Of a DNA stretch of 19,670 bases, positions 1 through 7,388 are shown piece by piece. Location of the stretch: positions 1 through 19,670 of the forward strand of contig CAYNFH010000124.1 in assembly GCA_964396385.1 (NCBI GenBank), given 5' to 3'. Numbering within the stretch: position 1 is the first letter of the stretch; every line of letters begins with the position of its first letter. The notes under the pieces are model-generated. The model did not search any database and was not told where the DNA came from. It saw nothing but the letters and a program-made list of their open reading frames with translations. This DNA is from CAYNFH01 sp964396385 (GTDB lineage Bacteria > Armatimonadota > Chthonomonadetes > Chthonomonadales > CAJBBX01). The position numbers were made by a program, and so were the translations under genes.

Positions 1-21
1 GCTGGAAGACGTCTTGAAGTC

Positions 22-144
22 GGGGCGGCCCTGTGTGGCCACCCGTCCGAACTCCGGAGTCCGCGCAGGCGGACTTTGGGCCTTTCGGGGCCCGCGAATT
101 CAGTTGCTGGGCGCAGAGTGCGGGCGGCCACACAGGGCCGCCCC
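22..144. repeat. Compound inverted repeat, intergenic
   Basis: Two 24-nt arms at 22-45 and 121-144 are reverse complements with a single mismatch; each contains the core GGGGCGGCCCTGTGTGGCC or its complement. Between them lie a 10-bp palindrome (ACTCCGGAGT, 51-60) and a small hairpin (GTCCGC/GCGGAC, 59-74). No coding signal is convincing here; the open frame across it is an upstream extension of the oxidoreductase frame. Repeats of this general look are commonly interspersed in GC-rich environmental genomes; that it is a multicopy family is inference. Confidence 0.7.
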
Positions 145-201
145 TACACGTTTAGTCCGTATCCCACAGGACCAACGACCTGGCCCGTCGAACGGAATCG
201 C

Positions 202-1287
202 ATGTCCACTGAAGATATTCGTCTCGGCTATGTGGGCTGCGGATTCGTAGCCCAGCGCATCCACATTCCCAACTTTGTGTCTCTGCCGCAGTGCCGGCTG
301 CTAGCCATCGCGGAGGTCCGCCAGGACCTGGGTCGCCGGGTGGCGGGCCGATACGGCGTGCCCAGGGTCTACCGGACGCACGAGGAGCTGGCCGCCGACC
401 CGGAGATCGAGGCGGTCGGCGTCTCCGCGCCCTACGCGCTGCAGGGCCGCATCGCGGAGGACCTGCTGCGCGCCGGCAAGCACGTGTTCATGGAGAAGCC
501 GATGGCGGTTTCCGTGGCGCGGGCGGAGGCTATTCTCGCCGCTACGCGGGAGGGCAACGCCAGGCTCATGGTCGGCTACATGAAGCGGTACGACCCGGGC
601 AACATTCTCTTCAAGTCCCACCTGGACGCCTGGCGCGAGTCGGGGGAGTGCGGCCGGATACTCCTCGCCCGCAATCACGGTTTTGGGGGCAACTGGATCT
701 ACGCGCAGGACCCCAACGTGGCCTTCGAGCGCTCCGACGAGCAGGCGCCGCCCTCCGTGGATGACTGCCCGGAGTGGCTGCCCCAGGAGTGGCGCAGCCC
801 GTACCTCGGCTATCTGCAGCAGTGGACCCACAACATCAATCTGCTCCGGTTCTTCCTGGGCGATTCAGAAGGCAAGGCGCGGGTGGCCGCGGTCAACCTG
901 GACAGCGACGGGATGACCGGCCTCACGGTGCTGGAAATCGGCGGGGTGCGGGCGGTGGTGGAGAGTGGCTACACGAAGTTCCACGCGTGGGAGGAGCATA
1001 CGCAGATCTACTTCGAGGGCGGCTGGCTCCGGACCCAGGCGCCGCCGCTCATGGCGAAGGAGACCTCCGCCACGGTGGAGCTCTACCGCGCCGCGCATGA
1101 CGGCCAGCCGGCGCGCCGTACGCAGGAGTTCGCCCCGCCGGGCTGGTCATACCGCGAGGAGGCGAAGGCGTTCGTGGAGTGCCTGCGCACCGGCGCGCCA
1201 TTCCCAAGCTCCGGCGAGGACACCCTCCACGACGTCCGCCTGTGCGAGGCGATATACCGCCGGTTCCTGGAAAGCCGAGCAGCGTAA
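202..1287 (+). CDS. Gfo/Idh/MocA family NAD(P)-dependent oxidoreductase
   Basis: Predicted 361-aa cytoplasmic dehydrogenase. The N-terminus has a Rossmann dinucleotide-binding loop (LGYVGCGFVAQ, residues 7-17), followed by the family's EKP motif in 'FMEKPMAVSVARAE', whose lysine is normally catalytic. A later segment 'QWTHNINLLRFFLGD' matches the conserved catalytic-histidine helix of the C-terminal alpha/beta domain. The start at 202 is preferred over upstream in-frame codons because the extra residues come from the inverted repeat and the Rossmann strand begins right after it. The family oxidises sugars, inositols and other polyols; the substrate cannot be read from sequence, and no sugar transporter or kinase sits beside it. 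Length is typical of the family. Confidence 0.9.
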   Translation: MSTEDIRLGYVGCGFVAQRIHIPNFVSLPQCRLLAIAEVRQDLGRRVAGRYGVPRVYRTHEELAADPEIEAVGVSAPYALQGRIAEDLLRAGKHVFMEKPMAVSVARAEAILAATREGNARLMVGYMKRYDPGNILFKSHLDAWRESGECGRILLARNHGFGGNWIYAQDPNVAFERSDEQAPPSVDDCPEWLPQEWRSPYLGYLQQWTHNINLLRFFLGDSEGKARVAAVNLDSDGMTGLTVLEIGGVRAVVESGYTKFHAWEEHTQIYFEGGWLRTQAPPLMAKETSATVELYRAAHDGQPARRTQEFAPPGWSYREEAKAFVECLRTGAPFPSSGEDTLHDVRLCEAIYRRFLESRAA

Positions 1288-1325
1288 GCTAACGCCGGTC
1301 GAACCATCCCGTATATAGGGGTGCA

Positions 1326-2042
1326 ATGAGCTGCCCTCAAGACAAGGTGGAAGCGCTGATCCACTATCTAGAGGAAGCAAGAGGTAGGCGGACCGAGCTG
1401 CTCGCCTGGCTCTTCAGCCTGCCGCCGCTAGCCAGCGTCGTCTTCATCGTCTCGATGGTCATCGCCCGCGAGCTCGGGTGGCCCCGGTGGCTGCTGATGG
1501 ACGCAGCGTGGGGACTGCTGGCTGCGGTTGCCTTTCCGATCCTCTTCGACCTGGCCGTGCATCGGCGTGAGTGGGCGGCGATCAAATTCCTCGCTGCATC
1601 CGAGGATGATCGCGCCGTCGATACGCTTCTCAAGTCCTTCTTCGCCACCAAAGGGGCACTACGGCGGTCTGTGGAAGCGGCGCTAGCCCGGCTGCTGCCC
1701 CGGATGACGCGGGACGATGCCGACAGCCTCACACTCGATGCTCGCGCTGCGCTCGCACGGTTACTCCGCCGCCCGCATCGCGAGCTAGTGTGCGGGGCTA
1801 TTCACGTGGCGGCGCTAGTAAACAACCTGGAGACGCTGGAGTCCGTAGAAGCGATCGCAGCCGGGCAGTCGCCCGTTCATTTTCCGGCGGCAAGAGATGT
1901 GAACGTGCGCCAGGCGGCGCTCAACGCGTTCGGTTCCGCTACGCTTCCGCGGCCCGCGGTGCCCGTCGACCCCCGCCTTCCGCGGCCTGCGCAGCATCCT
2001 GACTTCGATCGCTGCACCCTCCTCCGACAATCCGCCGAGTGA
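1326..2042 (+). CDS. Membrane-anchored helical-repeat protein, paralogue 1 (unknown function)
   Basis: 238 aa; not assigned to a known family. A short N-terminal helix is followed by two hydrophobic segments (about residues 24-46 and 54-78). A soluble region after them looks like HEAT-type paired helices, for example 'AVDTLLKSFFATKGALRRSVEAALARLLPRM'. The C-terminal ~110 residues match those of the next gene in pattern: an LT...ALxxLLxR block, a LVC helix, an A.G..P...P block, and an ending of RPAQ followed by LLR.S. It overlaps the next gene by 4 nt (GTGA, 2039-2042), so translation is probably coupled. A helical-repeat scaffold attached to the membrane is the most that can be proposed. Confidence 0.75.
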   Translation: MSCPQDKVEALIHYLEEARGRRTELLAWLFSLPPLASVVFIVSMVIARELGWPRWLLMDAAWGLLAAVAFPILFDLAVHRREWAAIKFLAASEDDRAVDTLLKSFFATKGALRRSVEAALARLLPRMTRDDADSLTLDARAALARLLRRPHRELVCGAIHVAALVNNLETLESVEAIAAGQSPVHFPAARDVNVRQAALNAFGSATLPRPAVPVDPRLPRPAQHPDFDRCTLLRQSAE

Positions 2043-2932
2043 GCGTGGCAGTGGAAGCAAACCAGCAACAGATAGAAGCCGCCCTCCGCAAGCTATCGAG
2101 CGTGCGCCGCAGCGTACGCAAGGAGGGAGAGCAGACGTTTCGAGACGCAGGAACGGAAGGCGTCGCGAACCTGTGTAGCTATCTCACGGCCGCGGTGCGG
2201 CGCCGCCAGTGCTGGCTAGCGATTCTGAACCTTCTAACGTGGGGCATGTGGATCTGCAGCCCACTCATCGTTTGGCACGTGTTCAACTGCCTCTCGCAGA
2301 CCACCGTCAGCGAGTACTTGTTGTCTTTCTGTTTGGATTTAGACAAGAAGTGCGACGGGATGGTCTGGTCGTCCGTTATGGAACTTGCAGCAATCCTCAC
2401 CGTGGCTCTGCTGGTGGGAATACCGCGCCTTGCTAGATCATGGCTCACACGGGACATCGTGAGCGGAATCGGAGTCCTCGGTCGCCACACAGACGTGCGG
2501 TCGCTCGGTACTCTGCTGGACACGATGCGGTTGTCGCGAGGGACCGTCCGACGCGCAACCTATGAATCTCTCACCAGTCTTTTACCTCGGATCCCAGCGG
2601 AGGAGGTGTTCGCGCTTACGCCAACGCAGCGGAAGGCATTACTTTCGCTTCTGCAGCGCGATGAGCCCCGGCTGGTCTGTGCCCTGGTCGGACTCATCGG
2701 CCGCGCCGGCATCTCCGAGGCGGCGAGCCAAGTGGGGCGGCTCGCGACCGGCAAGCCTAGCTTAAGACTCCCGACCGCGTACTACCCGCGCGTCCAGGCG
2801 GCGGCGCAGCAAGCCCTCTCTACCGCCGCCCTGCTGCGACCGGCGGAGGCCGGAGCGGACACCCTGATGCGGCCGGCGCAGAACGTGGAATCCGAGAGTA
2901 GAATCCTCCTCAGGAGTTCTCCTCCAACGTAA
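2039..2932 (+). CDS. Membrane-anchored helical-repeat protein, paralogue 2 (unknown function)
   Basis: 297 aa starting at GTG 2039, which overlaps the TGA of the preceding gene; no clear Shine-Dalgarno is seen, consistent with coupling. The N-terminus (residues 1-55) is charged and helical ('IEAALRKLSSVRRSVRKEG'), then come two hydrophobic segments (about 58-82 and 115-135) and a soluble helical-repeat tail. The tail pairs with paralogue 1: 'LTPTQRKALLSLLQRDEPRL' against 'LTLDARAALARLLRRPHREL', and both end with RPAQ...LLR.S. The loop between its membrane segments is longer and has cysteines ('FCLDLDKKCDG'). Local tandem duplication followed by divergence explains the pair best. Function is unknown. 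Confidence 0.75.
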   Translation: MSVAVEANQQQIEAALRKLSSVRRSVRKEGEQTFRDAGTEGVANLCSYLTAAVRRRQCWLAILNLLTWGMWICSPLIVWHVFNCLSQTTVSEYLLSFCLDLDKKCDGMVWSSVMELAAILTVALLVGIPRLARSWLTRDIVSGIGVLGRHTDVRSLGTLLDTMRLSRGTVRRATYESLTSLLPRIPAEEVFALTPTQRKALLSLLQRDEPRLVCALVGLIGRAGISEAASQVGRLATGKPSLRLPTAYYPRVQAAAQQALSTAALLRPAEAGADTLMRPAQNVESESRILLRSSPPT

Positions 2933-2958
2933 TACCCCTCAGGGAAGGAGCAGTACCT

Positions 2959-3900
2959 ATGCAAGTCTCGATTCGGCCTCTCCAGGAGCAGGATCTCCCG
3001 GAGGCGGACCGCGTCTTTCGCCTCGCATTCGGCACCTTTATCGGCCTCCCCGACCCCATGTCTTTTATGGGCGACGCCGACCTAATAGGCTCCCGGTGGC
3101 GCAACGACCCGGCCGCGGCCCTCGGAGCTTATGACGGCGATGCGCTGGTGGGGACCAGCTTCGCCACCCGTTGCGGAAGCTTTGGCGTCTACGGCCCGCT
3201 GTCGGTGCGGCCGGACCGGTGGGATCATGGCATCGCCCAGAGGCTGCTGGCGGCCTGCATGGAGCTGTTTGATCGGTGGGGCACGCGGCAGGTGGGGCTG
3301 TTCACCTTTCCGCACAGCGCCAAACACATCGGGCTGTACCAGAAGTTCGGTTTCTGGCCGCAGTACCTGACCCCGCTGATGGGCAAACCGGTCCAGGGCG
3401 GATCGGACGCCGGGGATTGGGCGAGCTTCGCGGCGCTGGCGCCTCAGGAGCGAGAAGCCTGTCTCGAGAAGTGTCTCGCGCTCACCGATTCGATCTACGC
3501 CGGATTGGACGTGCGGAGCGAGATTCAATCGGTCGCCGCGCAGCAGCTTGGAGATACGGTGCTGGTATACGAGGGCACCGAGCTAGCGGCCTTGGCCGTG
3601 TGTCACGTGGGCGCGTGCAGCGAGGCAGGATCGGGATCGGTGTATATCAAGTTCGGGGCAGCCCGCGCGGGAAGTGGGGCCGCGGAGCGGTTTGGCCGGC
3701 TTCTGTCCGCGTGCGAAGCCCTGGCAGCGGAGCGAGGAGTGGAGCGGCTGGTCACGGGCGTGAACACCGCCCGCCATAACGCGTACCGCTTGACGCTGGA
3801 GCTGGGCTTCAGGACGGCCATGCTCGGGGTCGCTATGCAGAGGCCCAACGAGCCGGGCTATAACCGCGCTGACTGCTACGTCATGGACGACTGGCGGTGA
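2959..3900 (+). CDS. GNAT family N-acetyltransferase, two-domain form
   Basis: 313 aa, preceded by AGGGAAGGAG at about 2941-2950, which supports the ATG at 2959. The N-terminal half is a GNAT domain: 'IRPLQEQDLPEADRVFRLAFG' (beta1-alpha1), then 'GPLSVRPDRWDHGIAQRLL', the acetyl-CoA pyrophosphate-binding motif A in which the usual Q/RxxGxG/A is DHGIA, then 'HIGLYQKFGF', a typical motif-B tyrosine helix and strand. The second half (from about residue 190) looks like a weaker GNAT repeat ending in 'HNAYRLTLELGFRT'. GNAT enzymes move an acetyl group from acetyl-CoA to an amine; the substrate is unknown. The next gene, lysA, has its own promoter region, so the two are not obviously one operon. Confidence 0.88.
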   Translation: MQVSIRPLQEQDLPEADRVFRLAFGTFIGLPDPMSFMGDADLIGSRWRNDPAAALGAYDGDALVGTSFATRCGSFGVYGPLSVRPDRWDHGIAQRLLAACMELFDRWGTRQVGLFTFPHSAKHIGLYQKFGFWPQYLTPLMGKPVQGGSDAGDWASFAALAPQEREACLEKCLALTDSIYAGLDVRSEIQSVAAQQLGDTVLVYEGTELAALAVCHVGACSEAGSGSVYIKFGAARAGSGAAERFGRLLSACEALAAERGVERLVTGVNTARHNAYRLTLELGFRTAMLGVAMQRPNEPGYNRADCYVMDDWR

Positions 3901-3915
3901 GACTTGAGTTATCCG

Positions 3916-3953
3916 TCCTATATGCGCCCGGCGTCGGCCGGGCGCATATAGGA
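3916..3953. terminator. Perfect 17-bp hairpin after the GNAT gene
   Basis: Arms 3916-3932 and 3937-3953 are exact reverse complements around the tetraloop GTCG; the 5' arm is TCCTATATGCGCCCGGC. It starts 15 nt after the GNAT stop codon. There is no T-run after it, so it is not a canonical intrinsic terminator, but a hairpin this stable can stop transcription or protect the mRNA 3' end. It could also be an interspersed palindromic repeat. Confidence 0.6.
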
Positions 3954-4019
3954 CCTAATGTGCCCTGAGTAGAAAGCGGATTCTGAGCGTGAAACCCTCC
4001 TGCGGCGCCGGGCGTAAAC

Positions 4020-4049
4020 TTGACATGCCCGGACCGGCTGCGATACACT
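4020..4049 (+). promoter_or_regulatory. Sigma70-type promoter upstream of lysA
   Basis: A consensus -35 box TTGACA (4020-4025) is followed after 18 nt by TACACT (4044-4049); a 16-nt alternative uses GATACA (4042-4047). It lies 82 nt before the lysA ATG and points toward it. Predicted by eye; no transcript evidence. Confidence 0.5.
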
Positions 4050-4059
4050 AGTGCCTGGA

Positions 4060-4096
4060 GAACCGGTGGTCGCCTCCGCGACTCGGTTCCTTTTTT
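4060..4096 (+). terminator. T-tract hairpin in the lysA leader (possible attenuator)
   Basis: A two-part stem, GAACCG (4060-4065) with CGGTTC (4084-4089) and inside it GTCGC (4069-4073) with GCGAC (4078-4082), ends in C plus six Ts (4091-4096). This is the classic intrinsic-terminator form. It lies between the predicted promoter and the lysA start, so it would act as a leader attenuator unless the true lysA transcript starts downstream. No lysine-riboswitch aptamer fits in the ~50 nt available. Confidence 0.5.
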
Positions 4097-4130
4097 GTCT
4101 ATCACCCCATACGGAGGCCCATCCATAACC

Positions 4131-5528
4131 ATGCTGTTAGGGACGCAGCGCGTCAACGCGAAGGGACACCTGGAGATCGGGGGCTGCGACGTCACCCGCC
4201 TCGCCGCCGAGTTCGGCACTCCACTCTATGTCATGGACGAGGCGCTCATCCGGCGGAACTGCCGCGAGTTCCGCGCTGCCTTCGAGTCCCGCTACCCGCG
4301 CAACGCCGTCTGCTACGCCGGCAAAGCCTTTCTCACCACCGCGTTCTGCCGGATCATCCAGGAAGAGGGCCTCAACCTGGACGTGGCCTCCCTGGGCGAG
4401 CTCTACACCGCCCTCCGCGCCGGGTTCCCGCCGGAACGAATCAACCTCCACGGCAACAACAAGTCTCGCGAAGAGCTGGAGATGGCGGTGCGCAGCCGCA
4501 TCGGCCACGTGGTGGTGGACAACCTGCTGGAGATCCAGATGCTCGCCGCCGTCACGCGGGAGATGGACCTCTCCATGGACGTGCTCGTCCGCTGTAACCC
4601 GGGCGTGGATCCGCACACCCACAAGTTCATCAGCACCGGCCAGGCGGACACCAAATTTGGCCTGAACGTCAAGGACGGCTCCGCCCTGGCGGCGATCCGC
4701 CAGATCCTGGCCCATCCGGGCCTCCGGTTCGACGGCATCCACTGCCACGTGGGCTCCCAGCTTTTGGATACGGAGGCACACGAGGGGGCGGTCGACGCGC
4801 TCATCGGCTTGATGCGCAGGATCGTAGATGAGACCGGCACGCTCTGCAACGTGGTGAACATCGGCGGCGGGCTCGGGGTCCGCTACCGAAGCCATCACGA
4901 GCCGCCCAGCTTCGACCGCTTCGCCGAGACCGTCACCTCCCGGCTGAAGGCCGCCCTGGACGGTGCCAACCTTCCGTATCCCGTGCTCCAGCATGAGCCG
5001 GGCCGCGCGCTAGTGGCGGAGGCGGGGACCACGCTGTACACAGTAGGCGCGATCAAAACTGTGCCGATTACGGAGGATCCGGGGCATCGTGTCTACGTGG
5101 CCGTAGACGGCGGGCTATCCGACAACCCGCGCCCGCAGATGTACGACGCGGTCTACGAGATCATCGTCGCCAACAAGGCGGACCGGCCGCATGACCAGAC
5201 CATCACCATCGCCGGCAAGCACTGCGAGACAGACGTGCTGATCTGGGACACCGTAGCCCCTGGCCTGAAGCCTGGCGACGTCATCGCCGTCCAGACCACC
5301 GGCGCGTATAATTACGCCATGGCCAGCAACTACAATAAGTTCCTGCGCCCGGCCGTGGTGCTGGTCAACGACGGCGGCGCTGACCTCATTGTGGAGCGCG
5401 AGACTCTGGAAGACCTAGTCCGCCACGATGTGATTCCGGACCGCCTCCGCACTCCGGAGGAGCGCGCCGTGCTGGAGTCAGCAGAACAGTCTTCAGTAAT
5501 CAGTCGTCAGTCCGCAGTTATTGGATAG
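4131..5528 (+). CDS. lysA: Diaminopimelate decarboxylase
   Basis: Decarboxylates meso-diaminopimelate to L-lysine, the last step of lysine synthesis; a cytoplasmic PLP enzyme of the alanine-racemase/group IV decarboxylase fold. Visible motifs: 'YAGKAF' with the PLP-binding lysine (about residue 64), 'HCHVGSQ', 'NIGGGLGVRY' and 'EPGRALV' for phosphate and PLP contacts, 'GKHCETD' with the active-site cysteine, and 'GAYNYAMASNYN', the conserved C-terminal tyrosine motif. The ATG at 4131 follows GGAGG at 4113-4117; the frame stays open upstream, but those residues come from the promoter and leader. The 465-aa protein is slightly long because the last ~17 residues ('SSVISRQSAVIG' end) are encoded by an intergenic repeat that has replaced the original stop. 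Confidence 0.96.
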   Translation: MLLGTQRVNAKGHLEIGGCDVTRLAAEFGTPLYVMDEALIRRNCREFRAAFESRYPRNAVCYAGKAFLTTAFCRIIQEEGLNLDVASLGELYTALRAGFPPERINLHGNNKSREELEMAVRSRIGHVVVDNLLEIQMLAAVTREMDLSMDVLVRCNPGVDPHTHKFISTGQADTKFGLNVKDGSALAAIRQILAHPGLRFDGIHCHVGSQLLDTEAHEGAVDALIGLMRRIVDETGTLCNVVNIGGGLGVRYRSHHEPPSFDRFAETVTSRLKAALDGANLPYPVLQHEPGRALVAEAGTTLYTVGAIKTVPITEDPGHRVYVAVDGGLSDNPRPQMYDAVYEIIVANKADRPHDQTITIAGKHCETDVLIWDTVAPGLKPGDVIAVQTTGAYNYAMASNYNKFLRPAVVLVNDGGADLIVERETLEDLVRHDVIPDRLRTPEERAVLESAEQSSVISRQSAVIG

Positions 5529-5605
5529 TATCGGGCCACAGGATTTATGATGCAGTCGAACTTGTGTCAACTCCGACTACCGACTACTGACTACCGGCTA
5601 CTGAC
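5487..5605. repeat. CAGT/GACTAC-type intergenic inverted repeat
   Basis: The left arm (5487-5518) is built of CAGTNNTCAGT units and the right arm (5570-5605) of GACTACNGACTAC units, the complement of the left arm. Such degenerate units recur between genes in many bacterial genomes and are often translated by accident into peptides such as 'TTDYRLLT'. Here the left arm supplies the end of lysA and the right arm lies directly before the M50 protease start. Confidence 0.7.
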
Positions 5606-5606
5606 C

Positions 5607-6278
5607 ATGGGTCTCAACCTCACACCAGCAGGCATTCACGCGGCCATCATCGACATCATCGTCGTGGTGCTGAGCATCACGTTCCACGAGTTCGGGCATG
5701 CCATCTCCGCGGACCGCCTGGGGGATGACCTGCCGCGCCGGCAGGGCCGGATCACGCTGCTGCCCACAGAGCACTTTGACCCCCTCGGCTTCATCATGAT
5801 CTGCGTGCTCGCCTTCGGCGGGCTGGGACTGGGCTGGGGCAAGCCGGTCCAGGTGAACCCCGGCGCGTTCCGCAAGCCGCGGAGAGACATGATCCTGGTC
5901 GCCGCTGCGGGACCCTTCTGCAACCTTGTTCTTGCCGTCGTCTTCGGGCTCATCCTGCGCTTCCTACCCGTATCTATGGTGTATGACCCGCAGGGCGCAC
6001 TCAGCCTGACCGGCGAGATGATCCAGGCGTTCCTCGGCGTGAACCTGGCGCTGATGTTCTTCAACCTCATCCCCATTCCGCCGCTTGACGGATCCAAGAT
6101 ACTTTCCAACTTGCTCCCGTTCGAGCAGTCCGTCCGGTACGACCGCGTGATGGCGCAGTGGGGGATTATGATCCTCCTTGCCCTGGTGTTCTTCGGTGGC
6201 AGTGTGCTGGCGGCCATGATCGGTCCACCTTCATACGCCGTCTCGAGCTTCCTCGTTGGTCCTCGGTGGCCGCTATGA
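5607..6278 (+). CDS. M50 family (site-2-protease-like) membrane zinc metalloprotease
   Basis: 223-aa integral membrane protein. The first helix carries the zinc-binding motif HEFGH (residues 27-31: two His ligands and the catalytic Glu). Near the C-terminal third, 'FNLIPIPPLDGSKIL' supplies the NPDG-type third-ligand aspartate of the family; hydrophobic helices lie between and after. These proteases cut within membranes. This short form lacks a PDZ domain and resembles the minimal Rip/YwhC-like group found next to tRNA-synthetase or segregation genes. ATG 5607 is chosen over 5547 because the intervening residues are translated repeat. No clear ribosome site is visible at 5607. The stop overlaps the trpS start (ATGA, 6275-6278), so the two are co-transcribed. 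Confidence 0.92.
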   Translation: MGLNLTPAGIHAAIIDIIVVVLSITFHEFGHAISADRLGDDLPRRQGRITLLPTEHFDPLGFIMICVLAFGGLGLGWGKPVQVNPGAFRKPRRDMILVAAAGPFCNLVLAVVFGLILRFLPVSMVYDPQGALSLTGEMIQAFLGVNLALMFFNLIPIPPLDGSKILSNLLPFEQSVRYDRVMAQWGIMILLALVFFGGSVLAAMIGPPSYAVSSFLVGPRWPL

Positions 6279-7258
6279 AACGACTCCTGAGCGGCATGCA
6301 GCCCACGGGCAGGCTGCACCTCGGCAACCTGGAGGGCGCCCTGCGCAATTGGGTGCAATTACAGGACGAGTACGAGATGTACTGCTTTGTGGCGGACTGG
6401 CACACCCTCACCACGCAGTATGAGCGCCCGCATGAGATCGCCGCCGCCTCGCGGGAGGTGGTCGCCGACTTCGTCGCCGCGGGCCTGGACCCCAAGAAAT
6501 GCGCCATCTTCCTCCAGTCGCAGGTGAAGGAGCACGCGGAGCTGCACCTGCTGCTCTCCATGGTCACGCCACTAGGATGGCTGGAGCGGGTGCCCACCTT
6601 CAAGGAGAAGCGCGACAACCTCCAGCTCAACGAGGAGTCCGTCTCCTACGGCCTGCTGGGCTACCCGGTGCTGCAGAGCGCGGATATTCTCATGTACCGC
6701 GCCCACGCCGTACCGGTGGGGAAGGACCAGGTGGCGCACCTGGAGATCACGCGGGAGATAGCGCGGAGGTTCAACCGGCTGTACGGGGAGATCTTCCCGG
6801 AGCCGCAGGCCGTGGTCAACGAGCAGACGGCCGTGCTGCCGGGGCTGGACGGCCGCAAGATGAGCAAGAGCTACGACAACGCCCTCTATCTATCGGACGA
6901 CGCGGATACCGTCGCCCAGAAGGTGATGTCGGCCTTCACCACGGAGACCAAGATCCGCAAGACGGACCCCGGCATCCCGGAGACCTGCGTGGTGTGCCAG
7001 CTCCGCCGCCTCTACGACCCGGACGGCTATCTGACCTCATGGGAGGAGGACCGGCGAGGGGTGCGCGGCTGCGTGCAGAACAAGCGGGAGCTGATCGAGA
7101 TCCTGAACGCCGCCCTGGACCCCATCCGCAAGCGACGCGCGGAGCTGCTGGCGAACCCGGATGAGATCGAGCGCATCCTGGCAGACGGCGCCGCCCGAGC
7201 GCGCGCCTCCGCCGCCGCCACCATGGCGGAAGTACGGAAGGCAATTGGGTTCGGGTAG
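6275..7258 (+). CDS. trpS: Tryptophanyl-tRNA synthetase
   Basis: 327-aa class I aminoacyl-tRNA synthetase that charges tRNA-Trp with tryptophan using ATP. It begins 'MKRLLSGMQPTGRLHLGN', where GxxPTGxxHLGN is the HIGH-type ATP-binding signature, and contains 'GRKMSKSYDN', the KMSKS loop. 'SYGLLGYPVLQSADILMY' is a conserved tryptophan-site segment of bacterial TrpRS. The start at 6275 overlaps the M50 stop by 4 nt; upstream in-frame residues belong to the M50 coding region in another frame. Length is normal for bacterial TrpRS. Confidence 0.97.
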   Translation: MKRLLSGMQPTGRLHLGNLEGALRNWVQLQDEYEMYCFVADWHTLTTQYERPHEIAAASREVVADFVAAGLDPKKCAIFLQSQVKEHAELHLLLSMVTPLGWLERVPTFKEKRDNLQLNEESVSYGLLGYPVLQSADILMYRAHAVPVGKDQVAHLEITREIARRFNRLYGEIFPEPQAVVNEQTAVLPGLDGRKMSKSYDNALYLSDDADTVAQKVMSAFTTETKIRKTDPGIPETCVVCQLRRLYDPDGYLTSWEEDRRGVRGCVQNKRELIEILNAALDPIRKRRAELLANPDEIERILADGAARARASAAATMAEVRKAIGFG

Positions 7259-7261
7259 ACG

Positions 7262-7388
7262 TTTCACCGCAGAGGAAGCAGAGAGCACAGAGTTTCTGAT
7301 GAGGCGATTCGGATTCCGGTGACGCCTCATCCGCTTATGCCCTCATCTCCTTGTCTTTCCTCCGTGTCCTCCGCGCACTCCGTGGTGA
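7262..7388. repeat. CACNGNAGAG-type intergenic inverted repeat with central hairpin
   Basis: The left arm (7262-7291) and the complement of the right arm (7354-7388) both begin TTCACC and share spaced GAG...GC.GAG..CAC.GAG units. In the middle is a 9-bp stem GATGAGGCG/CGCCTCATC (7298-7306 with 7323-7331), which can act as a bidirectional terminator between the converging trpS and ankyrin genes. The right arm encodes the C-terminus of the ankyrin protein. Confidence 0.7.

Noticed and set aside
4020..4130. Lysine riboswitch upstream of lysA
   Set aside because: The space between promoter and start is too short for the ~175-nt aptamer, and its conserved core motifs were not recognised.
4137..4994. 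285-aa open frame opposite lysA
   Set aside because: Shadow of lysA, which has all diaminopimelate decarboxylase motifs on the plus strand.
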